From: Bacillota bacterium
GTDB taxonomy: Bacteria; Bacillota; Clostridia; Christensenellales; CAG-138
Reading direction: 5' to 3'
Assembly (NCBI GenBank): GCA_023459335.1
Contig: JAEWUO010000037.1
Coordinates: forward strand, 1 to 40,743
Length of the DNA: 40,743 nt
Within the stretch, counting starts at the first letter, position 1, and the number at the start of each line of letters is the position of its first letter. This document shows, piece after piece, positions 1-7,896 of this stretch. The translations under genes and the position numbers were made by a program. Below the pieces are notes generated by a model, which saw nothing but the letters and a program-made list of their open reading frames with translations, had not been told where the DNA came from and searched no databases.

Positions 1-51
1 TTGCTTCTTTTGCTCTTCACTAAACGTTCTTCTTGCTCGTTTTTCGGTCAT
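1..51 (-). CDS. transposase N-terminus (IS3 OrfA-like), cut by the window edge
   Basis: An ATG at 51-49 opens 17 codons, MTEKRARRTFSEEQKKQ, running off the left edge. A basic start followed by (R)TFSEEQK is typical of the helix-turn-helix subunit (OrfA) of IS3-type transposases. A GAGAGGG ribosome site lies at 59-65 on the same strand, seven bases from the start. Only the first 17 residues are visible, so the family call rests on a short motif. The surrounding 400 bases are much more AT-rich than the rest of the window, which fits an acquired segment. Confidence 0.5.
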   Translation of the reverse strand, partial: MTEKRARRTFSEEQKKQ

Positions 52-119
52 GGTTTTTCCCTCTCTTTCATCTTCAAGAGAATACCACTACCTTATCTTT
101 TCTGTACAGTTTAGTGTAG

Positions 120-380
120 CCAATCCATAGATTAGCAGATAAGATAAAAGATAAAAATGGAGAGTTTCTATTTTTAAGTGATCTCATTGTAAATCTTCTT
201 AATGAGACAGCGTGGAATTTGACTCGAAATACAAAACAAGCATTGCCAAAACTAAAATTAGTCGGCGATCTATCTGCGCATAGCCGTAGATATATCGCAC
301 ATCGAGAGGACATTGATAAAATTGTTCAAGATTTACGAGTAGTAACCCAAGAATTATTATTTCTCTCCAGAATTAAATAA
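120..380 (+). pseudogene. headless gene remnant, unknown function
   Basis: An open frame of 86 codons runs from just after a TAG at 117-119 to TAA at 378-380. No ATG or GTG with a ribosome site lies near its beginning. The C-terminal part reads like a real helical protein, with LKLVGDLSAHSRRYIA followed by HREDIDKIVQDLRVV. The GDLSAHxRRY stretch recalls the conserved His region of small HEPN/DUF4145-like domains, but this is only a resemblance. I read it as the 3' end of a gene whose 5' part was lost next to the transposase. Base composition is AT-rich, unlike the genes to its right. Confidence 0.45.
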
Positions 381-432
381 CCAGATCCCAAAATCAAGCG
401 AGATAAATTGGGTGAAAATGTTATCAAATAAA

Positions 433-460
433 CCTCCCACAACACTGCGGGAGGCTTTCT
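433..460 (+). terminator. intrinsic terminator after the remnant
   Basis: CCTCCC (433-438) pairs with GGGAGG (449-454) across a ten-base loop and is followed by CTTTCT. It would end rightward transcription of the remnant before the convergent LUD gene. Confidence 0.5.
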
Positions 461-480
461 AGTATCACTATTCAAAAAGG

Positions 481-1083
481 TCAATACCCCAACTCTTCCC
501 CCACCAACACAACCTCCGTCTCCTTCACCCCCCGCATCGGCCAGACGATCGACACGATCGCGCTGCAGATGCGGTCTTTATGCGCGCAGTCGTAGCACTT
601 CATTTCTTTTGCCACCGCGCAGGGCGTCTGAAACCCGATCCGCTTCGCGTTGAGCGGGGAGGCGACGTTGCGCGCGCGGTACACCGCGCTCTCGTAATCC
701 GGCGCGAGCTTATTGACCCCCGCGACGAACACGACCCGCCCGCGGTTATACATCGTCGCCGCGACGCGGTTGCCCGTGCCGTCGATGTTGACGATCTCCC
801 CCGTCTCCGCGATGGCGTTGGCGGAAGTGAGGTACACCTCCGCGTTTGCGGCGTTGACCCTCGTCTCCACGTCGTTGGTCACCCAGTGCCAGTAAACGGT
901 GTTGTGCGCCGCGAGCCGGTCATACAGCCCCATCTGCTGGATGGTTACGCTCCCGCCGATGCCGACGGTTTTGCCCGTGATGCTCGAATCGAGATAGTCC
1001 GCCGCTTCCTTCGCGGTTTCGAAATACCGCGCCGTGAATCCCCGTTTTTGAAGAGACCGAATCGCCCGCTGCACGTCCGCCAT
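481..1083 (-). CDS. LUD-domain protein (LutC/YkgG-like, former DUF162)
   Basis: This 200-residue protein starts MADVQRAIRSLQKRGF. It has the LUD-fold landmarks: GKTVGIGGSVTI near residue 40, a central ETGEIVNIDGTGNRVAA segment, and a C-terminal Cys cluster (KCYDCAHKDRIC). The family includes subunits of the Fe-S lactate-oxidising LutABC complex, but stand-alone copies like this one are common in Clostridia and have no proven reaction. No lutA or lutB is present here, so lactate use cannot be claimed. I chose the ATG at 1083 because AAAGGAG sits eight bases upstream; an earlier ATG at 1107 precedes that ribosome site. A TATAAT -10 box lies just upstream, so it is probably transcribed alone. 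Confidence 0.75.
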   Translation of the reverse strand: MADVQRAIRSLQKRGFTARYFETAKEAADYLDSSITGKTVGIGGSVTIQQMGLYDRLAAHNTVYWHWVTNDVETRVNAANAEVYLTSANAIAETGEIVNIDGTGNRVAATMYNRGRVVFVAGVNKLAPDYESAVYRARNVASPLNAKRIGFQTPCAVAKEMKCYDCAHKDRICSAIVSIVWPMRGVKETEVVLVGEELGY

Positions 1084-1114
1084 GATCATATCTCCTTTGA
1101 TTGCCATTGGGCGT

Positions 1115-1120
1115 ATTATA
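1115..1120 (-). promoter_or_regulatory. -10 box for the LUD gene
   Basis: On the minus strand these bases read TATAAT, 31 bases before the chosen ATG. The -35 region is weak: TTGTGC at a 19-base spacing is the best candidate. Confidence 0.5.
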
Positions 1121-1146
1121 ACACGAAACCGGCGTAAATGCACAAA

Positions 1147-1175
1147 CGCCCGGCCCCGGAAAACGGAACCGGACG
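1147..1175 (-). terminator. hairpin after xylB
   Basis: Read leftward, a 12-base arm (1175-1164) pairs with 1158-1147 using several G-U pairs, followed by TTTG. It is a plausible weak terminator for the xylAB transcript. Confidence 0.45.
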
Positions 1176-1218
1176 TTATTTTTTTACCGGGCGGCGACTG
1201 TGCCCGGCGCGAAAAAGT

Positions 1219-2694
1219 TTACCCGATCTGCGGGAAGAGCGCCTTGAGGGCCGGGTAAATCTTCACGAACTTCTGATACTGCGCCTCGTACCGCGCGGCG
1301 ATTTCGGGGTCGGGTCTGACCGTGCCGTTGACGTGCACCATCTTTGCCGCGATCTCCTCGACGGAGGCGTATTCGCCGCAGGCGACCGCCGCGAGCATCG
1401 CGCCGCCGAGGCCGGGGCCTTCTTCGGAACTGATCGTGTCGATCTCCATATTCAGGATGTTGGCGAACATCTTTTTCCAGAGCTTGCTCTTGGCTCCCCC
1501 GCCGCAGATCTTGCTGCGGTCGATCTTGATCCCCTGCGCCTTTGCGACCTCGACCGAATCGCGGATCGCGAACGCGACGCCCTCCAGCACCGCCTGCGTC
1601 ATGTCCGCGCGGGTGGTGTCCATCGTCATGCCGATGAACGTGCCGCGCGCGGCGGGATCGTTGTGCGGCGAACGCTCGCCCATCAGGTACGGCAGGAAAA
1701 ACACATGGTTCGCGCCGAGCCTGTCGTCCGTAATCGGGGACTCCAGCCCATTATAATCCTTGCTGTCGAGGATGTCCTCCATCCACCATTTGCTGCACGA
1801 GCCCGCGGAGAGCATACAGCCCATGAGGTGGTAGTTCCCGTCCGCGTGCGCGAACGAATGCAGCGCGTTATGGCTGTCCACGGTAAACGCGCAGTTCGAG
1901 ATAAACACGGTGCCGGAGGTGCCGACGGAGATGTTGCAGCGCGCCTCGCCGACCGTGCCCGTGCCGACCGCGGCGGCGGCGTTGTCCCCCGCGCCCGCGC
2001 AGACCTTTACCGTCTCCGGCAGCCCCAGCGCCTTCGCGACGTCCGGCAGGAGCGTGCCAACCGCCTCAAAGCTCTCGAAGAGCTTCGGCATCTGCGCTTC
2101 CGTAATGCCACAGAGCTCCAGCATCGGTTTGGACCAGCGGCGGTTTTTCACGTCCAGAAGCAGCATGCCGGAGGCGTCGGAATAATCCGTGCTGTGTACG
2201 CCCGTCATAAGATACGCGATATAATCCTTCGGCAGCATGATCTTTGCGATCTTTTTAAAGTTTTCCGGCTCGTTATTCCGCATCCAGAGCAGTTTCGGCG
2301 CGGTGAATCCGGCAAAGGCGATGTTGCCCGTCCATTCGGAGAGCTTGTCCTTGCCGATCTCGTTATTGAGCCAGTCGGTCTCCTTCGCGGTGCGCCCGTC
2401 GTTCCAGAGAATCGCGGGTCGGATGACTGCGTCTTTTTCATCCAGCACGACGAGGCCGTGCATCTGCCCGCCGACGCCGATGCCGGCGACCTTGCTGCGG
2501 TCGATGCCGCGGATCAGTTCGGGAATGCAGGCGAACACCGCCTTCTTCCAGTCCTCGGGCTTCTGCTGGGACCAGCCGGGGTGCGGAAACTCCAGCGGGT
2601 ATTCGCGGCTTTCGATGTTCAGTACCGCCCCGTCGCCGTCCATAAGGAGGGTTTTGAGCGCCGATGTGCCAAGGTCCACGCCGATGTAATACAT
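1219..2694 (-). CDS. xylB: xylulokinase
   Basis: This cytoplasmic FGGY-family kinase of 491 residues phosphorylates D-xylulose to xylulose 5-phosphate, feeding the pentose phosphate pathway. The N-terminal ATPase motif is YYIGVDLGTSALK (2-14). The substrate segment GVGGQMHGLVVLD (73-85) is the xylulokinase pattern. GAGDNAAAAVGTG carries the catalytic Asp near residue 237, and the C-terminal nucleotide motif is ICGGGAKSKLWKKM. The ATG at 2694 has GAGGTG upstream. It follows xylA by 58 bases on the same strand, with a hairpin between them. Length is normal for the family. The specificity call is strengthened by the adjacent xylose isomerase. Confidence 0.95.
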   Translation of the reverse strand: MYYIGVDLGTSALKTLLMDGDGAVLNIESREYPLEFPHPGWSQQKPEDWKKAVFACIPELIRGIDRSKVAGIGVGGQMHGLVVLDEKDAVIRPAILWNDGRTAKETDWLNNEIGKDKLSEWTGNIAFAGFTAPKLLWMRNNEPENFKKIAKIMLPKDYIAYLMTGVHSTDYSDASGMLLLDVKNRRWSKPMLELCGITEAQMPKLFESFEAVGTLLPDVAKALGLPETVKVCAGAGDNAAAAVGTGTVGEARCNISVGTSGTVFISNCAFTVDSHNALHSFAHADGNYHLMGCMLSAGSCSKWWMEDILDSKDYNGLESPITDDRLGANHVFFLPYLMGERSPHNDPAARGTFIGMTMDTTRADMTQAVLEGVAFAIRDSVEVAKAQGIKIDRSKICGGGAKSKLWKKMFANILNMEIDTISSEEGPGLGGAMLAAVACGEYASVEEIAAKMVHVNGTVRPDPEIAARYEAQYQKFVKIYPALKALFPQIG

Positions 2695-2715
2695 GTTGTC
2701 ACCTCGTAAAAATCG

Positions 2716-2735
2716 GGGCGGCGTCACCGCCGCCC
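2716..2735 (-). terminator. GC-rich hairpin between xylA and xylB
   Basis: A perfect eight-pair stem GGGCGGCG/CGCCGCCC has a four-base loop. Read leftward it is followed by CGATTTTTA and then the xylB ribosome site. It may act as an attenuator lowering xylB relative to xylA, or as an mRNA stabiliser. Confidence 0.5.
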
Positions 2736-2752
2736 TGGTATGTGGGCTGAAA

Positions 2753-4069
2753 TCAGCCAAAAAGCACGCCGTTGACGATGCTCTCGAGATATTCCTGCCT
2801 GCCGCTGCCGGGCAGCGCGGGCTCTTTTGCCGCGAGCGCCTTGGCCGCGCATTCTTCCAGCGTCGCTTCGCCGCTGTCGATGCACGCGCCGATGCCTTCC
2901 TTGTAACTCGCGTAGCGGTCTCTGACGAACGCGTCGATCCGCCCGTCCTCGATGATTTCCGCCGCTTTGATGAGCCCCAGCGCGAAGGTATCCATGCCGA
3001 GTATGAACCCGTGGAACATATCTTCGTAGGTATAGCTCGGGCGGCGGTTCTTCGCGTCAAAGTTCAATCCGCCGGAGATACCGCCCGCTTTGAGCACTTC
3101 ATACATGCACATCGTCGCTTCGTATACGTTGAAGGGGAATTCATCCGTATCCCAGCCCAAAAGCAGATCGCCCTGGTTCGCGTCGATACTGCCGAGCATG
3201 CCGTTGATGCGGCTTACTCGGAGGTCGTGCTGGAAGGTATGCCCCGCGAGCGTCGCGTGGTTCGCCTCGACGTTGAGCTTGAAGTCCTTGTCCAGGCCGT
3301 AGGCGCGGAGGAAGCCGATCGCGGTCGCCGCGTCGTAGTCGTACTGGTGCTTCATGGGTTCCTTGGGTTTTGGTTCGATGTAGAAGTCGCCCTTGAAGCC
3401 GATGCTGCGGCCGTAGGCGACCGCCATCTTCATGAGCCGGGCAATGTGGTCCTGCTCCTGCTTCATATCGGTGTTCAGGAGCGTTTCATATCCCTCGCGG
3501 CCGCCCCAGAAGACGTATCCGCGCCCGCCGAACTTGACGGTGAGCTCGAGCGCTTTCTTGATCTGCGCCGCGGCGAAGCAGAACACTTCCGCGGAGTTGG
3601 AACTGCCCGCGCCGTTCATGAACCGCGGGTTGTTGAACATATTCGCCGTGCCCCAAAGGCACTGAATTCCCGTCGCCTTCATCTTGTCGAGGATATAGCC
3701 GGAAATCTCGTCGAGGCGGCGATAGGTTTCGTTGATATCGTCCGCTTCCGGCACGAGGTCGTTATCGTGGAAACAGAAGTAGCGAATGCCGACTTTCTGC
3801 ATGAATTCGAACCCTGCGTCCACCTTCGCCCGCGCGTGCGCCATGGTATCTTTTTTCGCGCCGAAGCTCTTGTCAGCCGTCGGATCGCCGAAAATATCCT
3901 TTCCGGCATTGCAGAGGTTGTGCCACCATGCCATTGAAAACGGCAGGTGCTCGCGCATGGGTTTTCCGAGCACGACGCGGTCAGCATCGTAGAATTTAAA
4001 CGCAAGCGCATTTTTACTTGCGGGCCCTTCGTATCGTATCTGAGGGATACCCGTGAAGATCTCAGCCAT
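2753..4069 (-). CDS. xylA: xylose isomerase
   Basis: This 438-residue TIM-barrel metalloenzyme interconverts D-xylose and D-xylulose, the first step of the isomerase pathway finished by XylB. The catalytic His and its partner are visible in FCFHDNDLVPE (H101, D104). The metal-binding segments include YIEPKPKEPMKHQYD, LNVEANHATLAGHTF and GSIDANQGD, then WDTDEFP. The N-terminal FKFYDADRVVLGKPM is typical of the longer class II enzymes of Firmicutes. I chose the ATG at 4069 (MAEIFTG) because AAAGGAAC lies just upstream; an in-frame ATG eight codons earlier overlaps that site. It is the first gene of a leftward transcript, divergent from the LacI regulator, and its promoter carries a candidate operator. 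Confidence 0.97.
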   Translation of the reverse strand: MAEIFTGIPQIRYEGPASKNALAFKFYDADRVVLGKPMREHLPFSMAWWHNLCNAGKDIFGDPTADKSFGAKKDTMAHARAKVDAGFEFMQKVGIRYFCFHDNDLVPEADDINETYRRLDEISGYILDKMKATGIQCLWGTANMFNNPRFMNGAGSSNSAEVFCFAAAQIKKALELTVKFGGRGYVFWGGREGYETLLNTDMKQEQDHIARLMKMAVAYGRSIGFKGDFYIEPKPKEPMKHQYDYDAATAIGFLRAYGLDKDFKLNVEANHATLAGHTFQHDLRVSRINGMLGSIDANQGDLLLGWDTDEFPFNVYEATMCMYEVLKAGGISGGLNFDAKNRRPSYTYEDMFHGFILGMDTFALGLIKAAEIIEDGRIDAFVRDRYASYKEGIGACIDSGEATLEECAAKALAAKEPALPGSGRQEYLESIVNGVLFG

Positions 4070-4152
4070 TGTTTTAGTTCCTTTCATCCTCATAGATTGT
4101 ATTTTGTTTTAACTAAATTATTAAATTATTCTAAGTTCATAAGTGTAATTAA

Positions 4153-4194
4153 TTTAGCTTAATTCTATGATACTTGATTCTGCGTTTTTGTCAA
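4153..4194 (-). promoter_or_regulatory. xylA promoter with candidate operator
   Basis: On the minus strand, TTGACA (4194-4189) and TATCAT (4172-4167) are 16 bases apart, predicting a start near 4160. The pseudo-palindrome TTTAGCTTAA (4153-4162) overlaps that start. Similar TTAA-rich motifs sit in the lacI and binding-protein promoters, so it may be the site of the neighbouring LacI regulator. The promoter is seen; the operator is inferred. Confidence 0.6.
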
Positions 4195-4243
4195 GATACA
4201 AAGTGTGCGGCATCCGCGAAAAAAGCAAACCTTCATAAATAAC

Positions 4244-4299
4244 TTTACTTCTTAACTTAAAACTTGTATAATGTAGTAAATTTAGTACAAAATAAGGAA
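4244..4299 (+). promoter_or_regulatory. lacI promoter, candidate operator and ribosome site
   Basis: TTTACT (4244-4249) and TATAAT (4267-4272) are 17 bases apart. Between them lies CTTAACTTAAAAC (4251-4263), a variant of the TTAA motif at the xylA promoter, suggesting autoregulation. AAGGAAC (4293-4299) is the ribosome site of the regulator. Confidence 0.6.
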
Positions 4300-4305
4300 C
4301 ACAAT

Positions 4306-5367
4306 ATGGCAGAAGTAACCGCCCGCGACCTTGCCAATATGCTTGGTATCTCTACCGCCGCCGTTTCCATGGCGCTGAACGGAAAACCGGGCGTCAGTTC
4401 GGAGACCCGCAGCAAAGTGCTGGCCGCGGCAACGAAGCTGGGATACGTCACACCGAAGTCGAGACAGAGCGAACGACAGGCGAAAAACATCATCAGTTTC
4501 GTGATCTATGTCGGCGTGGGCGTCGCAGAGCAGACGACGTTTTCCACCTTCGTCATGCGCGGCGCGGAAGCGGCGGCAAAAGATCTCGGATACCGCGTTC
4601 TCGTCCATTATTTTTACGCCGACCAGCCCTGGAACGAACAGGTCAGGCGTATCCTTTCGGATGCGTGCGGCGTGGTTATGCTCGGCACGGATATCACGCT
4701 GCCCCAGCGGGACGCGTTTTTACAGTTTTATACGCTCGGCAACGTGCCGCTTGTCATCATAGACAACTTCCTTTTCTCGGCGTATGTGGACTGCGTCGGA
4801 AACGACAATACCTACGGCGTGAAATCCGCAGTCTCCTACCTCATCAGCTGCGGCCACAAAAAAATCGGCTATCTTCGTTCACGGCAGCGCATCGTCAACT
4901 TTGACGACCGCGAGCTTGGAATCCATCTTTCCATGTCGGAGCATAAGGACGAAGGCCTCGCGCCGCTGCAGGTGGTGGAAGTGGATATCTCCCCCGACAA
5001 GGCGCGCGAGGATCTCTTTATGTGGCTGCGCGCGGGCGGCGAACCCGCCGAAGCTTACTTCTGCGAGAACGATATGCTTGCCGCCGCGTTTATCCGCGTT
5101 CTGAAAGAGAGCGGATACCGCGTGCCGGAGGATGTGTCGATCATCGGCTTTGACGACGTGCAGATCTGCGAGATGATCGACCCGCCCATCACCACCATGC
5201 ACGCGTTTAAGGAGCGCCTCGGCAAGATCTCCGTCGACCTGCTGCACGCGCGTATCGAGTCCGGCGATACGATTCAGTCCAGCCGCGAATCGGGGCTTAT
5301 GAAGGTGGCCCTTTCGCTTCAGCTCAAGGAACGCAAGAGCGTCATCTGCAGGGATATTGGCGATTAA
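4306..5367 (+). CDS. LacI-family transcriptional regulator
   Basis: This 353-residue repressor type has an N-terminal helix-turn-helix (ARDLANMLGISTAAVSMALN, residues 6-25) and a hinge helix (SSETRSKVLAAATKLGY). A periplasmic-binding-protein-like sensor domain follows, ending with the usual VPEDVSIIGFDDVQICEMIDPPITT segment. It lies head-to-head with xylA and 80 bases before the cellobiose phosphorylase gene, which may be in its transcript. The ligand is probably a pentose or a cello-oligosaccharide, but the sequence does not decide. The ATG at 4306 has a ribosome site at 4293; an in-frame ATG 14 codons earlier falls inside the promoter. Shared TTAA-type motifs at four promoters in this island suggest a local regulon. 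Confidence 0.9.
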   Translation: MAEVTARDLANMLGISTAAVSMALNGKPGVSSETRSKVLAAATKLGYVTPKSRQSERQAKNIISFVIYVGVGVAEQTTFSTFVMRGAEAAAKDLGYRVLVHYFYADQPWNEQVRRILSDACGVVMLGTDITLPQRDAFLQFYTLGNVPLVIIDNFLFSAYVDCVGNDNTYGVKSAVSYLISCGHKKIGYLRSRQRIVNFDDRELGIHLSMSEHKDEGLAPLQVVEVDISPDKAREDLFMWLRAGGEPAEAYFCENDMLAAAFIRVLKESGYRVPEDVSIIGFDDVQICEMIDPPITTMHAFKERLGKISVDLLHARIESGDTIQSSRESGLMKVALSLQLKERKSVICRDIGD

Positions 5368-5372
5368 CTCCC

Positions 5373-5410
5373 GATCCGGTTTTATCATTCCGACCGATCG
5401 TTTTTCTTTT
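5373..5410 (+). terminator. possible terminator or attenuator after lacI
   Basis: GATCCGGT (5373-5380) pairs with ACCGATC (5393-5399) with one bulged C, followed by GTTTTTCTTTT. It could limit read-through from lacI into the glycosidase genes. Confidence 0.4.
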
Positions 5411-5447
5411 GATCGCTACCTGCAAAATTTAATACGGAGGCTCCTGG

Positions 5448-7883
5448 ATGAGATACGGGTTTTTCAACGATACTGCCCGGGAATACGTGATCACAACGCC
5501 AAAAACACCGCTCCCGTGGATCAATTACCTTGGTTCGCGGGATTTTTTTCGGCTTATCTCCAATACTTCCGGTGGTTATTGCTTCTATAAAGACGCAAAA
5601 TTACTACGCCTGACGCGCTATCGTTACAACGATATTCCGCTTGATCAAAACGGTCATTATTTCTATTTAAGAGATGATTCCTCCGTCTGGAACATCGGCT
5701 GGCAGCCGGTTCGCGCGGACCTGGACCGCTATCTTTGCCGTCACGGGCTCGGGTATACGGTCATTGAGAGCGTGAAAAACGGGCTTTCCGCCAAGCAGGA
5801 ATGTTTCGTACCAAACGGCGATAACTGCGAACTAACGCGCGTCACCCTGAAGAACGAATCCGACCGGGAAAAAACGGTCGACCTCTTTTCCATGGTGGAA
5901 TTCTGCCTCTGGAATGCGCTGGATGATACGAGCAATTTTCAGCGGAACTACAACATCGGCGAGGTGGAGGCGGAGGGCAGCCGCATCTACCATAAGACGG
6001 AGTACCGCGAGCGCCGCAACCATTATGCGGTCTTTGCGGTCAACGCGCCCATCGCCGGGTTCGACACAGACCGGACGGCGTTTTGCGGGGCATACCGCGG
6101 TTTTTCCGAGCCCGAAACGGTATTCGCGGGCGAGAGCAAGAACAGCGTCGCGCACGGCTGGCAGCCCATCGGCAGCCACCACATCCGCCTGACGCTCGCT
6201 CCCGGGGATGCGAAGCGGTATATCTTTCTCCTCGGCTACTGCGAAAACCCGGATGACGAGAAGTTTTCCGCGCCGGACGTCGTCAACAAAGCGCCCGCCG
6301 ACCTGCTCTGTGAAAAATATGCGACCGACGCGCAGTTTGACGAGGCGTTCGCCGCTCTGTCAGCGTACTGGGATCACCTGCTCGCGCGTTTCGCGGTCCG
6401 TACGGGAAACGAAAAGCTCGACCGGATGGTAAATATCTGGAACCAGTATCAATGCATGGTCACGTTCAACATGAGCCGCAGCGCAAGCTATTTCGAGAGC
6501 GGCCTCGGGCGGGGCATGGGGTTTCGCGATTCCTGTCAGGATCTGCTCGGATTTGTGCATCTGATCCCCGAACGCGCGCGGGAGCGCATTCTCGATATCG
6601 CGGCAACGCAATTCCCCGACGGCGGCGCCTACCATCAGTATCAGCCTCTCACCAAACACGGCAACGCGGACGTGGGCACCGGCTTCAACGACGATCCGCT
6701 CTGGCTGATCGCGGCGACGGCGGCGTATCTGCGCGAAACGGGAGATTTTTCCATTCTGGATGAAAGCGTCGAATTCGACAACGATCCGGCTCTGGCAAAG
6801 CCGCTCATAGAACACCTGCACAGAAGCTTCCGGTTTACGGTAACGCATAAGGGCGCGCATGCGCTCCCACTGATCGGCCGCGCGGACTGGAACGACTGCC
6901 TCAATCTCAACACCTTCTCCACCGAGCCGGGCGAGAGTTTCCAGACGGCCGGCCCGAGCGAAGGTCCTGTTGCGGAGAGCGTGTTCATCGCCGCCATGTT
7001 CGTGAAATACGGCGAGGAGTATGCGCAGATCTGCGATCAGTGCGGCCTGAAGCGGGAGGCCGGCGACGCGCGCCGCGAAGCGGCGGCGATGGTTCGTGCC
7101 GTTCTGGACGCGGGCTGGGACGGAGAATGGTTCCGCCGGGCTTACGACGCCTTCGGCGAGCCGGTCGGTAGCGCCGTGTGCGATGAGGGGCAGATCTTCA
7201 TCGAACCGCAGGGAATGTGCGTCATGGCGGGTATCGGCATTGCGGAAGGTTTCGCCGAACGCGCGCTGGACAGCGTGCTGCGGCGGCTCGATACGCAATA
7301 CGGCATCGTACTGCAGCAGCCGGCCTATACGCGTTATCACGTGGAACTCGGCGAAATCAGTTCCTATCCGCCCGGCTATAAGGAAAACGCGGGCATCTTT
7401 TGTCACAACAATCCCTGGATCAGCTGCGCCGAGACGGTGCTTGGCCGCGGGGACCGCGCGTTTGAAGTCTATACGCGCACCTGCCCCGCCTATGTGGAGG
7501 AGATCAGCGACATCCGGAAAACCGAACCGTACGTGTACTGCCAGATGGTCGCCGGCCGCGACGCTCCGTCGTTCGGCGAAGGCAAGAACAGTTGGCTCAC
7601 CGGCACGGCGGCATGGACGTTCGTCAACGTCAGCCAATATATCCTGGGAATCCGTCCGACGATGAACGGGCTGTCCATCAATCCATGCCTGCCTTCGTCC
7701 ATCGAAGGATTCGCCTGTGAACGGCTTTACCGCGGCGTACAGTACCATATCTCCGTGGAAAAACCGGCGGGCGTCAGCAAGGGCGTACGGCATATCACGG
7801 TGGATGGCAAGAAGATTGAAGGCAACGTAATTCCGCTGGACGGCGGTGCAGACGAACGCTTCGTCACCGTCGTCATGGGCTGA
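5448..7883 (+). CDS. cbp: cellobiose phosphorylase (GH94)
   Basis: This 811-residue cytoplasmic enzyme splits cellobiose with inorganic phosphate into glucose 1-phosphate and glucose, saving one ATP per disaccharide. The start MRYGFFNDTAREYVITTP, followed by PLPWINYLGS, is characteristic of cellobiose rather than chitobiose or longer cellodextrin phosphorylases. The (alpha/alpha)6 catalytic domain contains GRADWNDCLN, with the expected catalytic acid Asp near residue 483. The phosphate-site region includes SGLGRGMGFRDSCQD and a Tyr-Lys-Glu segment (PPGYKENAGIFCHNNPW). Length equals that of known clostridial enzymes. A GGAGG site precedes the ATG. No signal peptide is seen, so cellobiose must be imported, presumably by the ABC system at 10027-13362. 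The GH1 gene follows after 13 bases. Confidence 0.93.
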   Translation: MRYGFFNDTAREYVITTPKTPLPWINYLGSRDFFRLISNTSGGYCFYKDAKLLRLTRYRYNDIPLDQNGHYFYLRDDSSVWNIGWQPVRADLDRYLCRHGLGYTVIESVKNGLSAKQECFVPNGDNCELTRVTLKNESDREKTVDLFSMVEFCLWNALDDTSNFQRNYNIGEVEAEGSRIYHKTEYRERRNHYAVFAVNAPIAGFDTDRTAFCGAYRGFSEPETVFAGESKNSVAHGWQPIGSHHIRLTLAPGDAKRYIFLLGYCENPDDEKFSAPDVVNKAPADLLCEKYATDAQFDEAFAALSAYWDHLLARFAVRTGNEKLDRMVNIWNQYQCMVTFNMSRSASYFESGLGRGMGFRDSCQDLLGFVHLIPERARERILDIAATQFPDGGAYHQYQPLTKHGNADVGTGFNDDPLWLIAATAAYLRETGDFSILDESVEFDNDPALAKPLIEHLHRSFRFTVTHKGAHALPLIGRADWNDCLNLNTFSTEPGESFQTAGPSEGPVAESVFIAAMFVKYGEEYAQICDQCGLKREAGDARREAAAMVRAVLDAGWDGEWFRRAYDAFGEPVGSAVCDEGQIFIEPQGMCVMAGIGIAEGFAERALDSVLRRLDTQYGIVLQQPAYTRYHVELGEISSYPPGYKENAGIFCHNNPWISCAETVLGRGDRAFEVYTRTCPAYVEEISDIRKTEPYVYCQMVAGRDAPSFGEGKNSWLTGTAAWTFVNVSQYILGIRPTMNGLSINPCLPSSIEGFACERLYRGVQYHISVEKPAGVSKGVRHITVDGKKIEGNVIPLDGGADERFVTVVMG

Positions 7884-7896
7884 AAGGAGTCCATTC

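Noticed and set aside
74..313. Short minus-strand frame in the left AT-rich segment
   Set aside because: It is antisense to the better-supported remnant at 120-380 and has no ribosome site or family likeness.
1138..2709. Long open frame on the plus strand opposite xylB
   Set aside because: It is antisense to a clear FGGY kinase, has Arg/His/Val-rich shadow composition and no family features. GC-rich coding strands here produce many such frames.
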